From NCBI GenBank assembly GCA_003162595.1, contig PMNJ01000204.1:1-7203 (forward strand): a DNA stretch of 7,203 bases, in the 5' to 3' direction. The DNA comes from Bacteroidales bacterium (GTDB lineage: Bacteria > Bacteroidota > Bacteroidia > Bacteroidales > VadinHA17). Each line of letters starts with the position of its first letter. The stretch's first letter is position 1. The notes under the pieces were generated by a model. The model ran no database searches. It was not told the origin of the DNA and saw only the letters and a list, made by a program, of their open reading frames with translations. Positions 1 to 5,698 of this stretch are shown here, one piece after another. Position numbers and translations under genes: made by a program.

Positions 1-2668
1 GGTTATTAAATACTAGCCGCTCGGCGAGAGGACGGAACAGACTATCAAAAAGGGTTATCTGCACAACCCCTTTGGGATACGTTTCAAAAGGCAGCGGGAT
101 CCGGAGTGCTTTTGTGTCAAGTTTCGCTTCAACTGAAGTATAAACAACTCCCCTTATAGATGCAAGCAGATAATGCCTGCTCTTATAATTGTTCTGATTA
201 TTTTTAACATAGATTACTTTGGAATCAGAATTGAAATTCAAAATATAACCCTTTGGTTCAGTTACCGGAAGATTAAAAATATATTTATTGCCCGACAAAG
301 TTAAAAGAGCTTTATATGATTGATTTAACTGTGGGGTAAATCCAAATTTCCCGACTCCCGATTTATTTCCTGTGATGTGTGTAACAATGTTTTGATTTTC
401 GTCAATAATATCGGCATCGAATTCGACAGGATTACCTCGGTTATCCACTGCTTTATAGGCAATTACAGTTTCGATTCCGGCAACCATTTTTCCACTTTCC
501 GGGAAAAACTGAAGGTTAATTCCTGATTTCAATGGAAGTGATAATCGTTGTTCTGAAATGAAAGTCATATCGGAAAGGGTAAGTCTTATGTCGGCAAAAG
601 AGCAGGAAAGCGACGATGGTACAAAAAAACCCATCGAACCGTTAAAATCCTTTTTAAAATTGAAAATTCTTCTCACGCTCAATGTATCATTAAGTCTTAT
701 AAATACTTCAAGTTGTTTTTCCTGAGCTCTGTATTCTTCCGGTAGAATTGTCTGTAGGTATAAGTCTACTGAATCGCCATCAGCGCTTTTATTTATTACA
801 GGATTTACCACTATCAGGTTGTTGAGGTTCGACTGATGAACAGGAATGTCCTTTTCGAAAAGATACTCACTCTGAAGATTTCTCATAAATTGAGTATACG
901 CTCTAATGTGGAATATTCCGTTTTTCAGATCTTTACTAAGCGTAAAATCACCGTTTGTCCTGCCATTCCTGATGATGAGTTTCAAATGCTTGTCGGGTTT
1001 ATTATCTGCATTGATTAAATCGACATACAAAATTTTACTAATTAAAGTTGAATCCATGTGAAGGTTGTCGAGCACAAAAGCGCTGAACCATATAGTGTCT
1101 CCGGCCAGGTAATCGGGGCGATCGGTTTCAACATACACATTTTCAACAGCAACTATGTTATTATTCATTATTTTAACCAGCGAGTCTACTCCGATTATTT
1201 CATTTGCAGGGGAGAGACGATTTTCAGAATAGAACCTGTTATCACGCTTCCAGGTTTGAATTTGCTTTTGTTCCTTAATATCTGGAGTAATACATGAATT
1301 TTGAACCCAGAAATCATGTTTATATGGCTTTAAGAATAGTTTCTCTGTTTCTGAATTAAAAACCGTTGACTTATCGGATAATGAAAACTTTGAACTAAAG
1401 TTAATCTGCTGTTTCGCTTCGGTTAATGTTTCATGCATTACATGATCTCTTACAGCATTACTTATAAGGGAAGAATCAGGAATTACAGCAAAGAGAGTGC
1501 TTTTAGAAACGGTTTTATCAGGTTTATTCTTCTGAATCAACCTGAAATCTTCATTCTCATTGATACAATCGATAATATATCTGTTTTTATTCTCAACGTC
1601 AGGAGAAAAAGAAATTTCAACAGAAGAACTTTTGTTATTCTGCCATACTGTCGAAGGTCCTTGTATTCGATTCATGTTTTTTGATTTAAAATGGCCGGTT
1701 AAATATATGATCGAAGTGTCGGCAACATTAATGTAATATACATTTTTGGTTTCCTCCAAATTGACCCCCACCACAGCAATCAGACTCCCATTCTGTTCAA
1801 AAAATCCCATCCGGTTGATATAACTTTCAATAAACATTGGCAGGTTGAAGAAAGGGTCAATTTTAAATTCCAAACTGTTTTGAGTAAGTCCGGGAATATA
1901 GTCATTTGTTGATGCATACCGGGCAATATCTGATTGATCTCCCTGAAGAACATACTTATTAACATTCTTATGAGCATAAGTTTCAAACAGGCTGGTAATC
2001 TCTGAATTGACCGATGTACTGATGCGGCAATAAACAAGTTCCCTTTGCAAAGGATCATTAGATTCATGAAATTCAGAACCATCGTTAATCCTGAATTTTT
2101 CAAGAGCTTTTTTAAGTACTAATCCAAATTGTATTGGCGTCTTATTACCAAAATTATTTTTATGAATCTCAAGAGGAGTAAGTGAAATCAAAACTGAATC
2201 TTTGGGAGAATCAAGAATAATTGTCTCGTCTTTATAACCGAATTTCCTGATTTTGAGAGTAGTTGGAAATACAATTGGAGAAAGCAGAAATTCTCCCTTA
2301 GAATTTGACTTCGCAAAGAAAGTTTTATCACTGCTGGAAATGTCTGCAAAACAAACCGGAGAATTTGTTTTTAATTTAACTAATCTACCTCTGACAAAAC
2401 CGGTATTTTGTTTCAATTGAGGTTGTGGTAGTGCAAAATCAGATGAAGTGCCGATCGCCAGCTCAAAAGCTTCCTGTTTTGAGGGTTGTAACAGATATGG
2501 CGATCCATTTACCGATATGCCTGTTGTAAAAGTTAATATAAATAAAACCAGAAGGTTGATAAAGTTGGCCTTGGTAAAATGATAATTTAAATAGGTTTTA
2601 ACTAATGCAATTAAGCTATAGATTTTCTTCCGGGGAGTTGACTTATTGATTATTGTATATTCTATCAT
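1..2668 (-). CDS. MG2/alpha-2-macroglobulin-like envelope protein with carboxypeptidase-regulatory-like N-terminal domain (3' end outside window)
   Basis: Translating the minus strand from the ATG at 2668-2666 gives 889 codons without a stop, so the C-terminus lies beyond the left edge. This is the first possible ATG: an in-frame TAA lies five codons upstream and no other Met occurs before the domains. Visible layout: a basic 35-residue N-tail; one hydrophobic segment at about 36-50 (FINLLVLFILTFTTG), an uncleaved anchor or late signal peptide without a lipobox Cys; a carboxypeptidase-regulatory-like beta fold at about 91-166 (V-R-G-R-L, K-G-E-F at 124-127, G-Y at 144-145); a roughly 340-residue middle region; an MG2-type domain at about 509-600 (E-T-D-R-P-D-Y-L-A-G-D-T-I-W ending at W527, then I-R-A-Y-T at 588-592); and a further MG-like domain with P-E-S-G at 723-726 and G-V-G-K-F-G-F at 771-777. 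The frame ends just after E-R-L-V-F-N-N. Family knowledge: Bacteroidota proteins of this build are cell-envelope proteins, some ending in a TonB-receptor plug-like domain. Substrate and partner are unknown. Calling it periplasmic or surface-located is inference. Confidence 0.85.
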   Translation of the reverse strand, partial: MIEYTIINKSTPRKKIYSLIALVKTYLNYHFTKANFINLLVLFILTFTTGISVNGSPYLLQPSKQEAFELAIGTSSDFALPQPQLKQNTGFVRGRLVKLKTNSPVCFADISSSDKTFFAKSNSKGEFLLSPIVFPTTLKIRKFGYKDETIILDSPKDSVLISLTPLEIHKNNFGNKTPIQFGLVLKKALEKFRINDGSEFHESNDPLQRELVYCRISTSVNSEITSLFETYAHKNVNKYVLQGDQSDIARYASTNDYIPGLTQNSLEFKIDPFFNLPMFIESYINRMGFFEQNGSLIAVVGVNLEETKNVYYINVADTSIIYLTGHFKSKNMNRIQGPSTVWQNNKSSSVEISFSPDVENKNRYIIDCINENEDFRLIQKNKPDKTVSKSTLFAVIPDSSLISNAVRDHVMHETLTEAKQQINFSSKFSLSDKSTVFNSETEKLFLKPYKHDFWVQNSCITPDIKEQKQIQTWKRDNRFYSENRLSPANEIIGVDSLVKIMNNNIVAVENVYVETDRPDYLAGDTIWFSAFVLDNLHMDSTLISKILYVDLINADNKPDKHLKLIIRNGRTNGDFTLSKDLKNGIFHIRAYTQFMRNLQSEYLFEKDIPVHQSNLNNLIVVNPVINKSADGDSVDLYLQTILPEEYRAQEKQLEVFIRLNDTLSVRRIFNFKKDFNGSMGFFVPSSLSCSFADIRLTLSDMTFISEQRLSLPLKSGINLQFFPESGKMVAGIETVIAYKAVDNRGNPVEFDADIIDENQNIVTHITGNKSGVGKFGFTPQLNQSYKALLTLSGNKYIFNLPVTEPKGYILNFNSDSKVIYVKNNQNNYKSRHYLLASIRGVVYTSVEAKLDTKALRIPLPFETYPKGVVQITLFDSLFRPLAERLVFNN

Positions 2669-2817
2669 ACTGAGCGTTTGTTAAACCTGACATGGGCATG
2701 ATTATAATAATGTATTGTAACAAACAATAATACTATACTATACCCTGCTTGACCATCAACAAATCATCCTAAAGTTAAAAAATTAAAATGAATTGGTTCT
2801 TTATAAAATAAACAAAG

Positions 2818-2841
2818 TAAGGGTACTTTTAAAAACCCTTA
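2818..2841. repeat. Perfect 7-bp inverted repeat
   Basis: The arms TAAGGGT (2818-2824) and ACCCTTA (2835-2841) are exact reverse complements around a 10-base centre, ACTTTTAAAA. It sits in the middle of the divergent intergenic region, about 150 bases from the leftward start codon and about 50 bases upstream of the candidate rightward -33 element. No T-tract follows on the plus strand, so a terminator is unlikely. A protein-binding site is possible, but the AT-rich background makes chance occurrence plausible. Confidence 0.35.
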
Positions 2842-2892
2842 ATGATGTTTATGCACTGAGGTAAATTTAACCACTTCCCGATAAAATAAGTG

Positions 2893-2924
2893 TTTCTTTT
2901 ACCTGTCAATTTTTATTACTTTTG
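2893..2924 (+). promoter_or_regulatory. Candidate Bacteroidota-type promoter for the DUF5063 operon
   Basis: The octamer TACTTTTG at 2917-2924 matches the Bacteroidota -7 consensus TAnnTTTG exactly. Twenty bases upstream lies TTTC (2893-2896), one mismatch from the -33 element TTTG and at acceptable spacing. Transcription would start near 2930, giving a leader of roughly 125 bases that contains the hairpin at 2967-2999. The match is by eye in AT-rich DNA, so it is only a candidate. Confidence 0.4.
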
Positions 2925-2966
2925 ACATCTGGCAGATTGAATTTGATTGTTTACTCTTCAGATAGC

Positions 2967-2999
2967 TTGCCGGTTTTTCAAAATTTCGCAAACTGGCAA
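2967..2999 (+). repeat. Hairpin in the presumed 5' UTR of the DUF5063 gene
   Basis: The arm TTGCCGGTTT (2967-2976) pairs with AAACTGGCAA (2990-2999) over ten positions. Nine are Watson-Crick pairs and one is a G-U wobble in plus-strand RNA (G2972 with U2994). The loop is 13 bases (2977-2989). The structure ends about 55 bases before the start codon at 3055. As DNA it is an imperfect palindrome; as RNA it is a stable-looking stem. No run of U follows, so it does not look like an intrinsic terminator. It could be a regulatory leader element or an operator. I do not recognise it as a known riboswitch. Confidence 0.5.
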
Positions 3000-3054
3000 A
3001 ATATAAGGGAGTAAATTCGTTAAGATTAAATGCGCTACAACTTAATTGTGTGTT

Positions 3055-3678
3055 ATGGATACTAATTCAGATCCCGTCTATTCAAGAAATGTCGTTGAAT
3101 TTGTTGCTGTAGCAAATGAATTCTGTAAATATGCGGAACATGCTTCTGAACTGAAAGGTGATGAGCTATTGAAGATATTGCAACGTATTTTACCTCTTAT
3201 GTATCTGAAAGCCTCTCTTTTACCACAACTTGACCCGTTTTTTGAAGATGGCAATGAAAAATTCGTAAAAGAAGCTGATTGGACTGACATAAATGAATCT
3301 TTGAAAGGAAAATTCGGGACAGCTAACGATTATCTTGAGGTATTCGATGAGAAAATAAATGAAACGGAAGGACCTGTTGTATCCAGTATTTCTGAGAATA
3401 TGGCGGATATCTACCAGGATATGAAGGATTTTCTTCTCCTTTATCAAACCGGTACTGGAGAGGTTATGAATGATGCTGTCTTGGAATGCAGGATGAATTT
3501 TGAAAACTTCTGGGGCCAGAAACTGGTAAATTCTATGAGGGCAATTCATAAATTCATCTATTCGGGAGAAGAGATCGGAAAGGTTGAAAAAATAGACAAA
3601 ACAGATGATGAAACCAGAAACACTGCCGATTGGTTTATAACAAGAAGACAAAAGGATTTAAAAGGAGATAGCGAATAA
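3055..3678 (+). CDS. DUF5063 domain-containing protein
   Basis: This encodes a 207-residue, soluble, predominantly alpha-helical acidic protein with no signal peptide or membrane segment. I recognise it as DUF5063 from the N-terminal Y-S-R-N-V-V-E-F-V-A-V-A-N-E-F (9-23), the L-L-K-I-L-Q-R-I-L-P-L-M-Y-L-K-A block (38-53) and, near the C-terminus, N-F-W-G-Q-K-L-V-N-S-M-R-A-I-H (151-165). The family has no established biochemical role that I know of, and no catalytic motif is visible. I chose ATG 3055; a TTG three codons upstream (3046) keeps the frame open, but ATG is more likely. No Shine-Dalgarno sequence precedes it, which is normal in this phylum. Its stop codon is one base from the exonuclease start, so the two are co-transcribed, and a role linked to that enzyme is a reasonable inference. 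The family call is confident; the function is unknown. Confidence 0.85.
   Translation: MDTNSDPVYSRNVVEFVAVANEFCKYAEHASELKGDELLKILQRILPLMYLKASLLPQLDPFFEDGNEKFVKEADWTDINESLKGKFGTANDYLEVFDEKINETEGPVVSSISENMADIYQDMKDFLLLYQTGTGEVMNDAVLECRMNFENFWGQKLVNSMRAIHKFIYSGEEIGKVEKIDKTDDETRNTADWFITRRQKDLKGDSE
3662..3667 (+). promoter_or_regulatory. Shine-Dalgarno-like AAGGAG for the exonuclease gene
   Basis: AAGGAG lies inside the last codons of the DUF5063 gene, 12 bases before the ATG at 3680. This is the one clear purine-rich ribosome-binding-like sequence among the genes here. Its spacing is longer than optimal, and the one-base gap also permits translational coupling by ribosomes finishing the upstream gene. 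Confidence 0.4.
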
Positions 3679-3679
3679 T

Positions 3680-4267
3680 ATGTATAAGGAGAATATTACA
3701 GCAGAAGAGCTTGCGGAACATGAGCTCTCATGGTTTAAGGGTGAAATAGTTTTAGTTGATAATCTTAAAACGTTTTATGAGGTTTTCCCAAGGCTTCTGA
3801 GATCAGACCTGCTTGGTTTTGATACAGAAACAAGGCCTACATTTAAAAAGGGAAAGAAAAATGCAGTTTCTCTTATCCAGCTTTCTACGGGAGACCTGGC
3901 ATGTCTTTTCCGGATCAATAAAATAGGAATGCCAAATGAACTGGTTGATCTGTTATCAGATCCTGTTGTTATAAAAGCAGGTGTTGCAGTACATGATGAC
4001 GTTAGATTTTTAAAAGGGGTCAGGAAATTTGCGCCTGAAGGATTTGTTGATCTTCAGACCTTAGTTAAAGATTTTGGCATTCAGAGCTCAGGATTGAAAA
4101 AACTGGCTGCAATAGTATTAGGATTCAGGATATCCAAACGCCAGCAGGTGACAGACTGGGAAGCAGAACAACTTTCTGAAGCCCAGCAGATATATGCAGC
4201 AACGGATGCCTGGGTTTGTCATCAGATCTATAAGAAGCTGATTAATGGGATTAAAAAGGCTCTTTAA
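3680..4267 (+). CDS. DEDDy-family 3'-5' exonuclease (RNase D / WRN-exonuclease-like, single domain)
   Basis: This is a 195-residue protein consisting of essentially one DnaQ-like 3'-5' exonuclease fold. The three metal-binding motifs are intact. Exo I is G-F-D-T-E-T-R-P-T-F with D48 and E50. Exo II is G-V-A-V-H-D-D-V-R-F-L, where D107 is the likely ligand. Exo III is Y-A-A-T-D with Y171 and D175, the Y-x3-D spacing that defines the DEDDy branch. The segment V-S-L-I-Q-L (63-68) is typical of the RNase D/WRN group. No HRDC domain follows, so it is shorter than classical RNase D. Family knowledge predicts two-metal hydrolysis from the 3' end of RNA or DNA. Whether it trims tRNA or structured RNA, degrades very short oligonucleotides (as NrnC does) or acts on DNA cannot be told from sequence. 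It follows DUF5063 by one base and precedes rlmI after a repeat-filled gap. Confidence 0.88.
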   Translation: MYKENITAEELAEHELSWFKGEIVLVDNLKTFYEVFPRLLRSDLLGFDTETRPTFKKGKKNAVSLIQLSTGDLACLFRINKIGMPNELVDLLSDPVVIKAGVAVHDDVRFLKGVRKFAPEGFVDLQTLVKDFGIQSSGLKKLAAIVLGFRISKRQQVTDWEAEQLSEAQQIYAATDAWVCHQIYKKLINGIKKAL

Positions 4268-4279
4268 AAATGAGATCCA

Positions 4280-4303
4280 TTAACCACAAAGAACACCAAG
4301 AAG
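4280..4303. repeat. Probable dispersed-repeat fragment (TTAACCACAAAGAACACC type)
   Basis: The segment starting TTAACCACAAAGAACACC just after the exonuclease stop resembles an ACCACAAAGA(G/A)CACAAAGAA-type sequence that I recall as recurring between genes in Bacteroidota genomes. Only about one unit is present here. It abuts the G/C-rich inverted-repeat element to its right. The dispersed nature is from memory and cannot be shown from one window. Confidence 0.4.
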
Positions 4304-4305
4304 AC

Positions 4306-4417
4306 AGCCCCTTGTCCGCTTCGCGGCCTTCCCCCTGTAGGGGGACTAATTCGATGCAGACAAGTTGATTTGAAAAAAAATGGAGGATTAGCCCCCTCCT
4401 TGGGGGGGATGGGGGGT
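4306..4417. repeat. G/C-rich inverted-repeat element in the exonuclease-rlmI gap
   Basis: This block of nested palindromes sits in otherwise AT-rich DNA. It contains CCGC-TTC-GCGG (4316-4326), CCCCC-TGTA-GGGGG (4331-4344) and CCCCC-TCCTT-GGGGG (4392-4406, within a run of seven G at 4402-4408), followed by six more G at 4411-4416. The last two hairpins are themselves inverted copies: GGGGGACTAAT (4340-4350) faces ATTAGCCCCC (4387-4396), giving roughly 20-bp imperfect inverted ends around a 36-base A-rich centre. It has the build of a small non-autonomous mobile or REP-like repeat. No coding capacity or T-tract terminator is present. A 118-residue minus-strand frame crossing it is a by-product of the repeat and of rlmI. 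Confidence 0.6.
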
Positions 4418-4442
4418 AAATATTTATAGTAATAAGAAATTC

Positions 4443-5624
4443 ATGGAGCGAGTAAAAATAGTACTTAAATCCGGTAAAGAGCAATCCATTCGCCGTTTTC
4501 ATCCCTGGATATTTTCTGGCGCAATTAAAAAAATGTATGGGAATCCTGTTGAAGGAGATCTTGTGGATGTCTATGATAATAAAGACGAGTTTCTGGCAGT
4601 GGGTCACTATCAGCCAAGCTCAATCGCTGTCAGGATTCTTTCATTTAAACAGGAAACACCTGATATTGATTTTTTCAGGGAAAAAATTAAACGTGCAATT
4701 GGTTACAGGAAAGCAATAGGTATTTTGGATAACCCTCAGATAAATGTTTTCAGACTTATTCATGGTGAAGGGGATGGATTACCAGGACTGATAGTTGATT
4801 TCTATAATGGTGTGGCTGTAATGCAGATGCATTCTATTGGTTTTTACAGGATCAGGAATGAGATTGCTTCTATTTTGGGAGAAGTCCTTGAAAACAGGAT
4901 TAGTGCAGTTTATGATAAAAGTGAAGGAACTATACCGCATATGTCAGGCGTAACTGCCAAGAATGAGTTTCTTTTTGGAACTTCTGAACCGCTAATAGTG
5001 ACAGAAAACGGTTATAAATTTAAAATTGACTGGACAACGGGGCAGAAAACCGGTTTCTTCATTGACCAGAGGGAGAACAGGAAATTACTGGAAAAATATA
5101 CTGAGGGAAGAACAGTACTCAACATGTTCGGCTACACGGGAGGATTTTCGGTTTATGCGATGAAAAATGCAGCTCTTGTACATACGGTTGATAGTTCCTT
5201 CCCGGCCATTGAACTGGCAAATGAGAACATAAAGCTCAACTTTGGAGATGACAAGAGACACGAATCATTTCAGGTTGATGCATTTGATTATCTGAATCAT
5301 ATAAAAGATCAATACGATCTGATAATACTCGATCCTCCTGCATTTGCAAAGCATAATAATGTTCTGGCAAATGCTTTACAGGGATATAAAAGGCTGAATA
5401 TAAAAGCAATTGAACAAATTAAACCGGGTGGAATTATTTTCACCTTCTCCTGTTCGCAGGTTGTCACAAAAGAAAATTTCAGAAAATCAGTATTTGCAGC
5501 TGCAGCCAACACTGGCCGTGGTGTCAGGATATTGCATCAGTTGAGTCAGCCACCTGATCATCCTGTAAATATTTATCACCCCGAAAGCGAATACCTCAAA
5601 GGTCTTGTAATTTATGTTGAATAG
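4443..5624 (+). CDS. rlmI: RlmI-like class I SAM-dependent 23S rRNA (cytosine-5) methyltransferase
   Basis: The 393 residues match the length of E. coli RlmI (about 396). An N-terminal PUA RNA-binding domain covers about 3-75 (R-R-F-H-P-W-I-F-S-G at 17-26). It is followed by the family's R-L-I-H-G-E-G-D-G-L-P-G-L-I-V-D linker (104-119) and T-G-Q-K-T-G-F-F-I-D-Q-R-E-N (199-212). The Rossmann methyltransferase domain shows SAM motif I N-M-F-G-Y-T-G-G-F-S (227-236), the acidic residue D250, motif IV D-P-P-A-F (297-301) and F-S-C-S (335-338). C337 is the only cysteine in the protein and fits the catalytic nucleophile of m5C methyltransferases. RlmI methylates C1962 of 23S rRNA in E. coli; the same target here is inferred. 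The start at 4443 gives the full PUA domain; no Shine-Dalgarno sequence is evident. The symbol is by family: RlmI-like paralogues with other targets exist. Repeats fill the gaps on both sides. Confidence 0.87.
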   Translation: MERVKIVLKSGKEQSIRRFHPWIFSGAIKKMYGNPVEGDLVDVYDNKDEFLAVGHYQPSSIAVRILSFKQETPDIDFFREKIKRAIGYRKAIGILDNPQINVFRLIHGEGDGLPGLIVDFYNGVAVMQMHSIGFYRIRNEIASILGEVLENRISAVYDKSEGTIPHMSGVTAKNEFLFGTSEPLIVTENGYKFKIDWTTGQKTGFFIDQRENRKLLEKYTEGRTVLNMFGYTGGFSVYAMKNAALVHTVDSSFPAIELANENIKLNFGDDKRHESFQVDAFDYLNHIKDQYDLIILDPPAFAKHNNVLANALQGYKRLNIKAIEQIKPGGIIFTFSCSQVVTKENFRKSVFAAAANTGRGVRILHQLSQPPDHPVNIYHPESEYLKGLVIYVE

Positions 5625-5631
5625 CTGTCAG

Positions 5632-5698
5632 GTTGTAAGGTTGAAAAGTTGAAAAGTTGAAGGAAAGAACAAAAGAACTGAAGAACAATTGAACAATG
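5632..5698. repeat. 8-nt-period repeat runs filling the rlmI-tex gap and including the tex start codon
   Basis: Four 8-nt units GTTGTAAG, GTTGAAAA, GTTGAAAA, GTTGAAGG occupy 5632-5663. After three A residues come four more units, GAACAAAA, GAACTGAA, GAACAATT, GAACAATG, at 5667-5698. The ATG of tex (5696-5698) is the last three bases of the final unit. The block begins seven bases after the rlmI stop codon, so it is essentially the whole spacer. Strings of GTTGAAAA and of GAACAATT are repeat types I recall from Bacteroidota intergenic regions. No terminator or Shine-Dalgarno sequence is visible in the block. Confidence 0.75.

Larger units (their letters stand above)
2669..3054. other. Divergent intergenic region
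   Basis: These 386 bases separate the leftward envelope-protein gene from the rightward DUF5063 gene and are strongly AT-rich. I find no convincing coding frame. The region holds a perfect short inverted repeat at 2818-2841, a candidate rightward promoter at 2893-2924 and a hairpin at 2967-2999, each listed separately. The part next to the leftward gene (2669-2780) contains only short A/T tracts and a small TACTA direct repeat near 2731-2741. I could not find a well-spaced TTTG / TAnnTTTG pair for the leftward gene. A TAACTTTA on the minus strand at 2777-2770 is one base off the -7 consensus but has no matching -33 element. Confidence 0.7.

Noticed and set aside
836..1684. Three short plus-strand frames of 60-83 codons at 836-1018, 1058-1297 and 1433-1684
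   Set aside because: They lie antisense inside the 889-codon minus-strand gene, which has coherent domain motifs. Their own translations show no recognisable motif.
1780..2103. A 107-codon minus-strand frame inside the large envelope-protein gene
   Set aside because: It is in a different frame from the continuous domain-bearing reading frame on the same strand, so it is a shadow. The main frame shows no frameshift here.
2788..2811. Seven-codon open frame starting ATG AAT TGG in the divergent intergenic region
   Set aside because: It is too short and has no ribosome-binding sequence or conserved feature. Chance is sufficient in AT-rich DNA.
3046..3054. TTG start for the DUF5063 gene
   Set aside because: An ATG three codons downstream is a stronger start, and no ribosome-binding sequence favours the TTG.
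4365..4372. TTGATTTG as a -7 promoter element for rlmI
   Set aside because: It has one mismatch to TAnnTTTG, and a run of G sits where the -33 element should be.
4331..4408. Rho-independent terminators after the exonuclease gene
   Set aside because: Both GC hairpins (4331-4344 and 4392-4406) lack a following run of T on either strand.
4402..4416. G-quadruplex in the seven-G plus six-G stretch
   Set aside because: Only two G-runs are present, separated by AT. Four G3 tracts would need zero- or one-base loops, so a stable intramolecular quadruplex is doubtful.
4251..4607. A 118-codon minus-strand frame containing a proline-rich P-P-S-P-P-R-R-G stretch
   Set aside because: It spans the G/C-rich repeat and the antisense of the rlmI start. 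The proline-rich part is just the translated repeat, so it is not a real gene.
5632..5698. CRISPR-like or leader array
   Set aside because: Units are 8 nt and contiguous with no spacers, which is incompatible with a CRISPR array.
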